In this document: positions 25,175 through 32,887 of the stretch, in pieces | Layout: each line of letters opens with the position of its first letter | Position numbering within the stretch: position 1 is the stretch's first letter | Source: Lentzea aerocolonigenes | GTDB taxonomy: Bacteria; Actinomycetota; Actinomycetes; Mycobacteriales; Pseudonocardiaceae | Assembly: GCF_000974445.1 (NCBI RefSeq) | Contig: NZ_BBOJ01000001.1 | Coordinates: forward strand, 744,001-808,000 | Direction of reading: 5' to 3' | DNA: 64,000 nucleotides | Notes under the pieces: model-generated | Seen by the model: the letters and a program-made list of their open reading frames with translations, nothing else | The model's database searches: none | What the model was told of the DNA's origin: nothing | Program-made: the position numbers and the translations under genes

Positions 25175-25354
25175 ATGGGTGTTATCATGGGGAAAGTTCA
25201 AAAGAAGACAAACTATCGTGCAGATTTGCGCAAGCGGGTCGAAGCATCCACAAAGAAAAGCGGCGTCCCGCTAAAAGTGCAGGACGCCGCCACGTTGAAC
25301 AGGCTTCGCTTGCTGGTTAGTGAAGCCAGACGATCTCAACAAGCTCAGGGTTGA
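25175..25354 (+). CDS. Small basic protein beside serine integrase
   Basis: 59 residues from ATG 25175 (GAAAGAAG upstream) or 55 from ATG 25187. Rich in Lys and Arg (KVQKKTNYRADLRKRVEAS, then LNRLRLLVSEARRSQ), likely helical. It overlaps the convergent serine integrase 3' end by 38 bases. Large serine integrases need a small directionality factor for excision, often encoded nearby, and this is the only unassigned small gene beside the integrase; the link is a guess. Confidence 0.5.
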   Translation: MGVIMGKVQKKTNYRADLRKRVEASTKKSGVPLKVQDAATLNRLRLLVSEARRSQQAQG

Positions 25355-26912
25355 ACCGCCAGCCGTTCTTGTCTGGCCACATCCTTCCGCCGGGGTGTCC
25401 AGGGTGGATGATGACCTTCTCGACGACGAGCCTGATCACGCTTGCACGCCACTCGATGCTCGCGGTGCTCCACAGCTCGCGCAGGCCGCCGTCCGTGGGA
25501 ACCGCCAGGTTCTTCGCCGCGACGTTCAGCAGCTGCTTCTTCTCTGACTCGGCGGCACGCTGCTTGTCCTTGATGATCTGCAGCATGACGCGGTAGTCAT
25601 CCTTCTCGTGCTCACCGGCTGCGTACTCCGCCGCGAGCTGCTCCCGCCGCTCCTTGAGCTCGGCGAGTTCTTGCATCACCGCGTCCATGCGTCCCTGGTT
25701 GTCCGCAGGAGCGAGAGCTCGGGCCACCTCCGGCGAGTCGAAGCGGTACAGCACCTGCTTAGTGACGAAGTGCTCGACGGCATCCGCAATGCGGAAGACG
25801 GTGCAGCAGCCGATCCTGCTGCCGTCCCGATCCCACTTCTTGCACGCGTAGCGCCGGATGTACCGGCCATCCTCTGTCTTGCCCTGGCCGAACATGTCGC
25901 CGCCGCAGCGTTGTCCTTGGCGCTCAGTATCAGGCCAAGTTCCGCCACACTCCATGATGCCGCTGAGCAGATAGGTGCGGCCCTTTAGGCGGCCGACATT
26001 GGACCAGTACTTGTTTCGCCCGTTGAAGATGGCGGCCATCGACTCGTACTCGGCCTTGGTGAAGATGTACGGCCACTTAGCGCGGTGGCGCTGGTTGTAG
26101 TGAACCCTCGTGCCACCCGTCTCCGGGTTGCGGAGGCAAGGGCACGTGGGTGGATGGCCGGTCGGATCAAACTGCACATAGCGTTCGTTCAGCAGCGTCC
26201 GTTTGAACGACCCGACTCGCCAGGCATGCCCCAGTGCAGTCTTGATGCCGCGCCGCTTCCAGTCCTGCAAGATCACGAACTGGCTCTCGCCAGCGAGGGT
26301 GCGACGCTTTCCCTCTTCAAGAACGACTATCTCATCGTCACGCACCTGGTACGCGTCGCAGATATCTTTGCCCGTCAAGGGGTTGTGGCTGACCACCTTG
26401 CCGTAGCCGTAACAGCGACGACCGCCGCCCACCTTGCCCTCGCAAGCGTCTTGCAGCTTCTTGCGGACAGTCAGCTCTTGGATGTCCTCGGCAACCCCTG
26501 CATCGAGTGCTGCCTGGATGCGGTCCATCTTGCGGTTGGCCGACACCTGAAGGTCGAGGGCTTGGCCGCGAACGTAGTAGTACTGAGCCTGGTTCTTGCG
26601 GGCGAGCCTGATCTGACGCTCGTTCTCGGATGGGTCCCGCGTCAGGCGGCTCTTTGTGTAGGCGAGGACGATCTTTACGGGGCCAGCTTGGACGCGGTCG
26701 AGCATCTCCTCGTAGTCAGGACGCTCTTCATCGCTGTTGGTACTGGCCGAGATGTCGTTGTCGCAGAAGAAGTGAACGATGCTGAGACCCAGCTGGTCGG
26801 CCAGCTTGGCGATGTCTTCGCGCTGCCGCTCGACACCCAGTTCCTTGCCCTCACGGTCATCACTGATCCGCAGATAACCGTACGCTTCCCTACCCTGCAA
26901 TGAGTCGTGCAT
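25317..26912 (-). CDS. Large serine integrase
   Basis: 531 residues. The N-terminal resolvase domain has the nucleophile serine in YLRIS (S17) and the conserved arginines in TKSRLTRDPSE. The recombinase domain and a zinc-ribbon domain follow (LLSGIMECGG, then RCGG, then RYACKK, then GCC), and a coiled-coil region lies near 400-450 (LAELKERREQLAAEY). Such enzymes integrate phages and elements at attB sites without host factors. It is the last gene before the chromosome, transcribed away from the junction. AAAGGA lies about 11 bases before the ATG and a TATAAT -10 box lies at 26939-26944. Confidence 0.95.
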   Translation of the reverse strand: MHDSLQGREAYGYLRISDDREGKELGVERQREDIAKLADQLGLSIVHFFCDNDISASTNSDEERPDYEEMLDRVQAGPVKIVLAYTKSRLTRDPSENERQIRLARKNQAQYYYVRGQALDLQVSANRKMDRIQAALDAGVAEDIQELTVRKKLQDACEGKVGGGRRCYGYGKVVSHNPLTGKDICDAYQVRDDEIVVLEEGKRRTLAGESQFVILQDWKRRGIKTALGHAWRVGSFKRTLLNERYVQFDPTGHPPTCPCLRNPETGGTRVHYNQRHRAKWPYIFTKAEYESMAAIFNGRNKYWSNVGRLKGRTYLLSGIMECGGTWPDTERQGQRCGGDMFGQGKTEDGRYIRRYACKKWDRDGSRIGCCTVFRIADAVEHFVTKQVLYRFDSPEVARALAPADNQGRMDAVMQELAELKERREQLAAEYAAGEHEKDDYRVMLQIIKDKQRAAESEKKQLLNVAAKNLAVPTDGGLRELWSTASIEWRASVIRLVVEKVIIHPGHPGGRMWPDKNGWRFNPELVEIVWLH

Positions 26913-26962
26913 GATCGTGCTATTCCTTTACAAGATCAATTATAAAGGATGCACAGGAATTT
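26913..26962. other. Right junction of the integrated element
   Basis: On the left is the integrase leader. On the right, from about 26963, the sequence reads in frame as the conserved core of a DUF4244 gene (DEYAIGTLAAAAFAG), with no start codon joined to it. The crossover must lie in this interval. The integrase -10 box (26939-26944) lies inside it. The left junction and the 5' part of the target gene are outside the window. Confidence 0.75.
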
Positions 26963-27088
26963 GACGAGTACGCCATCGGGACGTTGGCCGCGGCCGCGTT
27001 CGCCGGGGTGCTGTACGTGCTGGCCACCAGCGACTTCGTCCACAACCTGTTGCAAGGGCTGATACAGCGTGCGCTGTCTGCGGTCTGA
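26963..27088 (+). pseudogene. DUF4244 pilin-like gene, 5' end removed by the element
   Basis: The remaining 41 codons read DEYAIGTLAAAAFAGVLYV and on to IQRALSAV and stop, the usual C-terminal part of DUF4244 proteins (M. tuberculosis Rv3656c family, small Flp-pilin-like proteins of the tad locus, which typically carry MSTAEYAIGTLAAAAFA). The segment before the EYAIGT core is replaced by element DNA and no in-frame start with a ribosome site is left. The following TadE-like genes are in the expected order, confirming the identity. Confidence 0.8.
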
Positions 27089-27398
27089 CGACCGGGGAAT
27101 GGCCACGGTCGAGGCGGCCATCGCGGTGTGCGCGCTGCTGGTGGTCATGGGGCTGGCGGCCGCCGGGCTGACGGCGGTCGTCGAGCAGATGCGGTGCACC
27201 GACGCGGCCCGGGAGGCGGCGCGGCTCACCGCCCGCGGTGAACGGCAGCGCGGGGAGGCGGCCGTCGGGCAGATCGCGCCCGGTGCCGGCGTCGTGATCC
27301 ACGACCAGGTGGACGCGGTGAAGGTCGTCGTGCACAAGAGAGGTCCGCTCGGCTTGCCGCTCAGCGCGGAGGCGTTCGCCGTGCTGGAGCCGCGATGA
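27069..27398 (+). CDS. TadE-like pilus-associated membrane protein
   Basis: 109 residues from a GTG overlapping the end of the DUF4244 remnant. The sequence DDRGMATVEAAIAVCALLVVMGLAAAGL is the TadE signature, here read as GMATVEAAIAV plus a single TM helix, followed by QMRCTDAAREAARL. It corresponds to Rv3655c. TadE proteins are pseudopilin-like parts of the tight-adherence secretion machinery. With the upstream genes displaced beyond the element, its transcription may now depend on element or readthrough promoters. Confidence 0.88.
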   Translation: MRCLRSDDRGMATVEAAIAVCALLVVMGLAAAGLTAVVEQMRCTDAAREAARLTARGERQRGEAAVGQIAPGAGVVIHDQVDAVKVVVHKRGPLGLPLSAEAFAVLEPR

Positions 27399-27820
27399 AC
27401 GGTGAAGCGGCAGGCAGCGAACGCGGATCGGCTGCGGTGAGCGGCGTCGTGGCGATGGTGCTGCTGATCATCGTCACGGTGGCCGGTGCGCAGGTCGGCG
27501 CGGCGGTCGTCGCGCGGCACCGGGTGACCGGTGCGGCCGATTTGGCGGCACTCGCGGCCGCCGCTCGTCTCACCGACGGCGACGAAAGTGCTTGTGAGCA
27601 GGCAAAACGAGTGGCGCGGGCCCACGAGGCCGAGCTGGTCGGCTGCGCGGTGAGCGGTTGGGAGGTGGTTGTGGAGCTGTCGGCGATTACGCCGTTCGGC
27701 CCGGTGAACGCACGTTCCAGGGCAGGTCCGGCTGAAGATCGAAGCGTTTGGAGCACGACGAGCGGTCGCCTCCGGGCGGTGAGCGGACTCACACCGGTGC
27801 CCGGGAATGCTGAACGGTGA
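27395..27820 (+). CDS. Rv3654c-type TadE-like protein
   Basis: 141 residues, starting in the ATGA overlap with the preceding gene. ERGSAAVSGVVAMVLLIIVTVAGAQV and then RHRVTGAADLAALAAA is the pattern of the helicase/secretion-neighbourhood TadE-like family (TadG-like N-terminus), secreted or membrane-bound through one N-terminal helix. Third gene of the tad tail in the order seen in other actinobacteria. Confidence 0.88.
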   Translation: MNGEAAGSERGSAAVSGVVAMVLLIIVTVAGAQVGAAVVARHRVTGAADLAALAAAARLTDGDESACEQAKRVARAHEAELVGCAVSGWEVVVELSAITPFGPVNARSRAGPAEDRSVWSTTSGRLRAVSGLTPVPGNAER

Positions 27821-28017
27821 TCGAACCAAACGCCCGGAGTTCAGCGGCTCGTTCTCGCGAAGGGCGTTCGTCGTCTCGTAGCTACCAGTTGTCGAGCGGG
27901 GGTTACGGAGGCCGGTGCCGGTGTCGTTAGTTGTAGTGGCGGCACCGACGCGGTGTCCTACGAACACCGGCACCACGTCGATGTCGAAGCAGAACCTCAG
28001 GAAGAAGGCGACAGAAG

Positions 28018-28638
28018 ATGGATTGGTCGGACAGCTGGCGCGGGGCCTTCCGCATCGAACTGCGTGCCGAGGCCGTCAGCCTCGCGTACCGCGGTTGGCC
28101 CGTACTGCCCGGCACCTACCCGGCCGGTTCTGAGCAGGGTGTCACCCAGTGGGCGGGCCGCAGCGGGCTCGAGCTCCACGGCCCGATCCCCGTGCACCGC
28201 GACTGGGTGGACCGCATCGGGACGCGTCCCGACCAGGTCGCCACGTGGTGGGCGGGTCGCTCCTACAGCCTTCTCGTCGCCACCGGTCACGTGGTGGACG
28301 CGATCGAGGTCGGCACCGACCTCGGCCGCCGCGCCGCCGTCGCACTGCGGTCGATCGGCGTTCCCGTGCCGATCGCCGCGACCCCGTCCGGCCGGTGGAT
28401 GTTCCTCGTGAAGTCCGGTTCGAAGCTCAACGCCGAGCTGGCCGACAACAGGGACGTGCACCACTACGCCCAGGGCGAGTACATCCCGCTGCCGCCCACC
28501 CCAATGGCGCACGGTGTCGTGCACTGGCGGGTCAAGCCGTCGATCTGCGGCTGGAACCTGCCGGACGCGCACGTCGTGCAGGACGCACTCGTCGAGGCGC
28601 TGCACGCCCCGGCCGTTCGTCAGCTCGAAGCCGTTTAA
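28018..28638 (+). CDS. Prim-pol-like domain protein
   Basis: 206 residues. Start chosen at ATG 28018 after a purine-rich GGAAGAAGG. The pattern AVSLAYRGWPVLPGTYP, then WWAGRSYSLLVATG, then AATPSGRWMFLV, then HYAQGEYIPLPPTP matches the bifunctional DNA primase/polymerase N-terminal family common in actinobacteria. Canonical catalytic aspartates are not obvious, so activity is uncertain. Chromosomal, downstream of the tad genes with about 200 bases in between. Confidence 0.7.
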   Translation: MDWSDSWRGAFRIELRAEAVSLAYRGWPVLPGTYPAGSEQGVTQWAGRSGLELHGPIPVHRDWVDRIGTRPDQVATWWAGRSYSLLVATGHVVDAIEVGTDLGRRAAVALRSIGVPVPIAATPSGRWMFLVKSGSKLNAELADNRDVHHYAQGEYIPLPPTPMAHGVVHWRVKPSICGWNLPDAHVVQDALVEALHAPAVRQLEAV

Positions 28639-29231
28639 CCACAACTACACAGCCCGGCCGCGCTGGGTGTCGTCGTGGACTCTCCCCGACAACCCCGAAG
28701 ACGATGCCCTGCGCGGCCGTTCCAACCCCAGCCCGATCCGATGATCGGCCCTCGTACCCCGCACTTCGGGGGCCGCGGAGGACCGGGCGAAAAAGCCGAA
28801 CACGCACCCCGAAGGACAGCCTCCCGCACCAGCGACCGGGCCGAGGAACGTTAGTGGCAGAGCGCCAGCTCTGCCGCGGTCGGCGAAGCCGGCTCCTCCC
28901 CGGAGTTCGTCACACAGCAGTCGACACCGACGCCTCCCGCGTGTCCTGTTGAGACGAACAAACCAGATTCCGCCGATGTTCCAAGGGATCCGGTCGCGAA
29001 GCGGTAGCAGGCGGGAACACAGTGTTCGGCACGTGGAGAGCGCGCGCCGCGGGTACCCGTGAGCCCGCGGCGCGCGCCCAGCGTCCTCAGCCCGACGCGT
29101 CCTCAGCCCGACCCTGCTCGCGCTACGCGCTCGCCGAGTCGGACGCCGTGTCTTCTGGGGGACGACCCCCAGACCCCCGCGGGTTCGGGCGCGAAGCGCC
29201 CTCACGGACTCCGGGTCCGGCCAGGCGCGGG
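28639..29231. other. Long intergenic region with one hairpin
   Basis: About 590 bases without a credible gene; the long antisense frame through it shows no family features. A 12-bp GC hairpin (29042-29053 with 29064-29075) without a T-run may act as a terminator for the minus-strand or plus-strand neighbour. Confidence 0.5.
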
Positions 29232-30014
29232 TCAGGCCAGGCGTTCGGCGTAGGCAGCGAAGGCGCGGGTTGCCTCCATGCTTCCCGGACGCGGGGCAGT
29301 GTCGGCGTCCCAGCCGAGGTCCCGGTCCCCCAAGACCTGCTCGATCAGCGGGTGCCACCGCTGATCGAGCATTTTCAGTCCCCAGAGCAGCGCGCCGCGC
29401 TTCGACTCCACCTCTCCCGTGTGGATGGTGTAGAGCATCCGGCAGTACGTCGCGACGATGTAGCGCTGAGTCCAGGCGACGTTCATCGGCGCCCAGCCCT
29501 TGATGCCCTCCCACACGAGCGGCAGCTCGGCACGCATCGCAGAACGCAGAGCGTCAGGCGGCACCTCGTCCACCAGCGAGGTGATCGGCGGACCGTCCAA
29601 CACGATGCCCCGGTTGCGCAGGATCCAGCGGGCGTGCGGGTTGTTGCAGTGGGTGTCCCAGATCAGCGTGCGGTGGCCGTGGTCGTTGAACAGCCACGGA
29701 ACCCCCATGCCCGCCACCGAGCGCAGTGAGCCGACGTCGGCGTACGAGCCTTCGATCTCGGTCGACCAGTGGCCCGGCCGGGTCGGGATCTCGTCGTGCA
29801 GGACGCGAAGCCCGGCTTCTCGGTCGCCGGACGGCAGTTCGGTGCAGGCGACGATGAAGTCGCAGTCGCTGTGGATGTCGCCGGCTCCCAGGGCGAACGA
29901 GCCCTGGACGTAGGTGCCGACGTAGGTGTGGCCGAGGATCTCGCGGACCGAGGAGACGAGGTCGGCGAGCAGTGTGTCCAGATCCGCAAAAGGTGTGAAC
30001 AAAGCAGACTCCAA
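29232..30014 (-). CDS. DUF4111 nucleotidyltransferase (aminoglycoside adenylyltransferase-like)
   Basis: About 260 residues if it starts at TTG 30014; the frame continues upstream only through a tandem repeat, which is unlikely to be coding. The nucleotidyltransferase site YVQGSFALGAGDIHSDCDF has the GS and DxD metal ligands. The DUF4111 C-terminal part includes RYIVATYCRMLYTIHTGEV and SKRGALLWGL. Relatives adenylylate aminoglycosides such as streptomycin and spectinomycin; the substrate here is unknown. Single gene. Confidence 0.82.
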   Translation of the reverse strand: MESALFTPFADLDTLLADLVSSVREILGHTYVGTYVQGSFALGAGDIHSDCDFIVACTELPSGDREAGLRVLHDEIPTRPGHWSTEIEGSYADVGSLRSVAGMGVPWLFNDHGHRTLIWDTHCNNPHARWILRNRGIVLDGPPITSLVDEVPPDALRSAMRAELPLVWEGIKGWAPMNVAWTQRYIVATYCRMLYTIHTGEVESKRGALLWGLKMLDQRWHPLIEQVLGDRDLGWDADTAPRPGSMEATRAFAAYAERLA

Positions 30015-30048
30015 TGAACCCGAGGCCGGTGAGGGACGGGCGCGGCGG

Positions 30049-30248
30049 GACCTTCGGCGCCCTGCGCTGTGGGGCGGCGGGGCAGTCGGGTCAGCCGTGA
30101 GAGGGCACGGCGGACATTCGACGCCCTGTGCCGTGGGGGTGGCGGGGCAGTTGGGCCAGCCGTGAGAGGGCACGGCGGACATTCGACGCCCTGCGTTGTG
30201 GGGCGGCAGAGCAGTCGTGCCAGCCGTGAGAGGGCACGGCGGACCGAT
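30049..30248. repeat. Tandem direct repeat, 64-65 bp unit, about three copies
   Basis: The block CAGCCGTGAGAGGGCACGGC begins at 30092, 30157 and 30221, separated by 65 and 64 bases. Between copies the motif ATTCGACGCCCTG followed by GTGGGG-GGC recurs with small changes. A partial unit leads the array. It lies upstream of the DUF4111 gene and would be transcribed only as leader. Confidence 0.85.
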
Positions 30249-30373
30249 CAACGCCGCCGCGTCATCGGCGCGGCGGAGCGTCCTGGCTCGGCCGCGCTAA
30301 GCGCGACGGGTTCGGGTGGCGTTGCAGCAGCATGCGTTCACACCGCCACCGTAGCCAGGCGGTGCCGGACCAG

Positions 30374-32803
30374 TCAGGCGATTTTGCCCAGCACCACGTC
30401 CAGCACCAGCACGGCACCGGCCTTGTCCAGCGGGTCGTTGCCGTTGCCGCACTTCGGTGACTGCACGCACGACGGGCAGCCCATCGGGCACGAGCACGCG
30501 CTGATCGCCGCCCGCGTTGCCGAGAGCCACGCTCGCAGCGCCTCGAAACCGCGGTCCGCGAAGCCCGCGCCGCCGGGGTGGCCGTCGTGCACGAACACCG
30601 TCGGCATCCCCGTGTCCGGGTGCGCGGCCGTCGACACGCCGCCGATGTCCCACCTGTCGCACGTCGCGAACAGGGGGAGCAGGCCGATCGCCGCGTGCTC
30701 GGCGGCGTGGAGGGCGCCGGGGATTCGTTTGGCCTCCACGCCGGCGTCGAACAGCAGCGACTCGTCGACCGTGTACCAGACCGCGCGGGTGTGCAGGGTC
30801 TGTTCTGGCAGGTCGAGCGGGATCTGGTCGAGCACCACGCCGGACGGCAGTCTGCGCAGGTAGCCGACGACCTGCGTGGTCACCTCCACCTCGCCCAGCG
30901 ACACGGAGACGCCGCCGAAGTCGGTGCGTTCGACCTCGCGCACCACGGTGATGTCCACGCAGTCGCGCGGCTGCGTCGTCCACTCCGGGTCCTCGCGGTG
31001 CACCATCGCGAGGCCGCTCTCCAGATCGAGCTCGTCGACCACGTACGCCCGGCCCTGGTGCAGGTACACGGCACCCGGATGCACCTGCCACGAAGCGGAG
31101 CCCGGGTCGACGGTGCCGAGCATGCGGCCCGAGTCCGACTCGACGACCGCCACCTGCTCGCCGCCGGAGCCGCGGATGTCCACGCCGGCGTGCGGGCGGT
31201 CGTGCGACGCCCAGTACCACCCCGCCGGTCTGCGGCGCAGCAGCTTCTCCGCCACCAGGTCGGCGAGCACGGCCTCGGCCAGCGGGCCGCCGAAGTCGTC
31301 CAGGCACGCCGGGGTCAGCGGCATCTCGGCCGCCGCGCACGCCAGCTGCGGGCCCAGCACGTACGGGTTCAACGGGTCCAGCACCGTGGCCTCGACCGGC
31401 CGGTCCAGGACCGCGGCAGGGTTGTGCACCAGGTACGTGTCCAACGGGTCGTCGCGCGCCACGAACACCACCAGCGCGCTGTCGCCTGATCTGCCCGCAC
31501 GGCCCGCCTGTTGCCAGAACGACGCCAGCGTGCCGGGGAAGCCTGCCACCACCACCGCGTCCAGCCCGGCGATGTCGACGCCGAGCTCCAGCGCGTTCGT
31601 CGTCGCCACGCCCAGCAGATCGCCCGTGGACAGGGCCTTCTCCAGCGCCCGCCGCTCCTCCGGCAGGAACCCGCCCCGGTACGCGGCCACCCGCGCGGGC
31701 AACTCACTGTCCACTTCGGACAGAATGCGCTGGGTGCCGATGGCGGTCAGCTCCGCACCACGCCGGGAGCGCACGAAGGCGAGCGACCGCGCCCCCTCGA
31801 CCACGAGATCGGCGAGGATCCGCGAGGTCTCCGCACCCGCCGAACGCCGGACCGGAGCGCCGTTCTCGCCCTCCAGCGACGTCAGCGGTGGCTCCCACAA
31901 CGCGACGGTCCGCGAGGCGCGCGGTGAGAAATCGTCCACCACGGCGGAAACCGGGACGCCCAGCAAACGTTCGGCGGAAGAAGAAGGATCAGCCACAGTG
32001 GCCGATGCCAGCACGAAGATCGGATCCGCACCGTATTTGCGGGCGACCCGTCGCAACCGTCGCATCAACAGCGCCACGTGCGAACCGAAAACGCCGCGGT
32101 AGGAATGGCACTCGTCGATCACCACGTACTTCAGCCTGCGGAAGAACCGCAGCCATTTCGGGTGCTGCGGCAGGATTCCGCGGTGCAGCATGTCCGGGTT
32201 CGTGAAGACCCAGTTCGCGTGCGCCTTGACCCAGTCGCGTTCGGCCATCGGGGTGTCGCCGTCGTAGGCCGCCGCGCGCACTCCCTTGATCCCCAGCTCG
32301 TCGAGCGCGCGGAGCTGGTCCGCCCCAAGGGCTTTGGTCGGTGACAGGTACAGCGCCGTTGCCTTCGTGTCCGCCAAAAGAGTGGAAAGCACCGGCAGCT
32401 GGTAGGCGAGCGACTTGCCGGACGCGGTGCCCGTCGCGAGCACCACGTGTGATCCAGACCACGCAAGCGAAGCCGCTTCCACTTGATGCCGCCACGGCTC
32501 GCGCACGCCGATCTCGGTGAACGCCTCGACCACCTGCGAGGCGGCCCAGGAGGGCCATTCGACGTGATCAGCCTGCCGCAACGGAAGATCGCGTGCGTGT
32601 GTGAGAGGTGACTCCCCGGCGGGTACTCCCGCCAGCACGCGGTCCAGCAACCGCCGTCCCTGATCCACCACGAGGCGAGCTTTGCACACGACACCGACAG
32701 TTCCGGCCGGCCCGTGCTCCACTTCCTGCGCGGATAACGGTGTGTGCACGGATCGGGACAGTTCGTTGCCTCGTTGCAACAACCCCCTAGACTCCCCGCT
32801 CAT
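30374..32803 (-). CDS. DEAD/DEAH helicase with DUF1998 zinc-binding C-terminus (Rv3649-type)
   Basis: About 809 residues from ATG 32803; the frame continues to 32866, so the start is not certain. Walker A region LATGTASGKSLAYQLP, DEAH-type box VVIDECHSYRG, motif VI QQAGRAGRSG. The C-terminal DUF1998-type four-cysteine cluster is CSCPMGCPSCVQSPKCGNG. This is the conserved helicase next to topA in actinobacteria, related to the MrfA/YprA family. MrfA of Bacillus acts with an exonuclease in mitomycin repair; a DNA-repair role is inferred here. Confidence 0.92.
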   Translation of the reverse strand: MSGESRGLLQRGNELSRSVHTPLSAQEVEHGPAGTVGVVCKARLVVDQGRRLLDRVLAGVPAGESPLTHARDLPLRQADHVEWPSWAASQVVEAFTEIGVREPWRHQVEAASLAWSGSHVVLATGTASGKSLAYQLPVLSTLLADTKATALYLSPTKALGADQLRALDELGIKGVRAAAYDGDTPMAERDWVKAHANWVFTNPDMLHRGILPQHPKWLRFFRRLKYVVIDECHSYRGVFGSHVALLMRRLRRVARKYGADPIFVLASATVADPSSSAERLLGVPVSAVVDDFSPRASRTVALWEPPLTSLEGENGAPVRRSAGAETSRILADLVVEGARSLAFVRSRRGAELTAIGTQRILSEVDSELPARVAAYRGGFLPEERRALEKALSTGDLLGVATTNALELGVDIAGLDAVVVAGFPGTLASFWQQAGRAGRSGDSALVVFVARDDPLDTYLVHNPAAVLDRPVEATVLDPLNPYVLGPQLACAAAEMPLTPACLDDFGGPLAEAVLADLVAEKLLRRRPAGWYWASHDRPHAGVDIRGSGGEQVAVVESDSGRMLGTVDPGSASWQVHPGAVYLHQGRAYVVDELDLESGLAMVHREDPEWTTQPRDCVDITVVREVERTDFGGVSVSLGEVEVTTQVVGYLRRLPSGVVLDQIPLDLPEQTLHTRAVWYTVDESLLFDAGVEAKRIPGALHAAEHAAIGLLPLFATCDRWDIGGVSTAAHPDTGMPTVFVHDGHPGGAGFADRGFEALRAWLSATRAAISACSCPMGCPSCVQSPKCGNGNDPLDKAGAVLVLDVVLGKIA

Positions 32804-32887
32804 CGCATCCAATGAGGGATGCGTCACGTCGCGCGAGGGCGGCTGGTCTGCCTTGGCGCTGCACATGGCAACTCACCAGGAGGACGG

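Noticed and set aside
28645-29514. 289-residue minus-strand frame in the intergenic region after the prim-pol gene
   Set aside because: No ribosome site and low-complexity Arg/Gly/Pro translation; it partly overlaps the DUF4111 gene in another frame.
30015-30251. N-terminal extension of the DUF4111 protein
   Set aside because: The frame is open only because of the tandem repeat; the translation is a repetitive Pro/Ala/Arg sequence unlike any family member.
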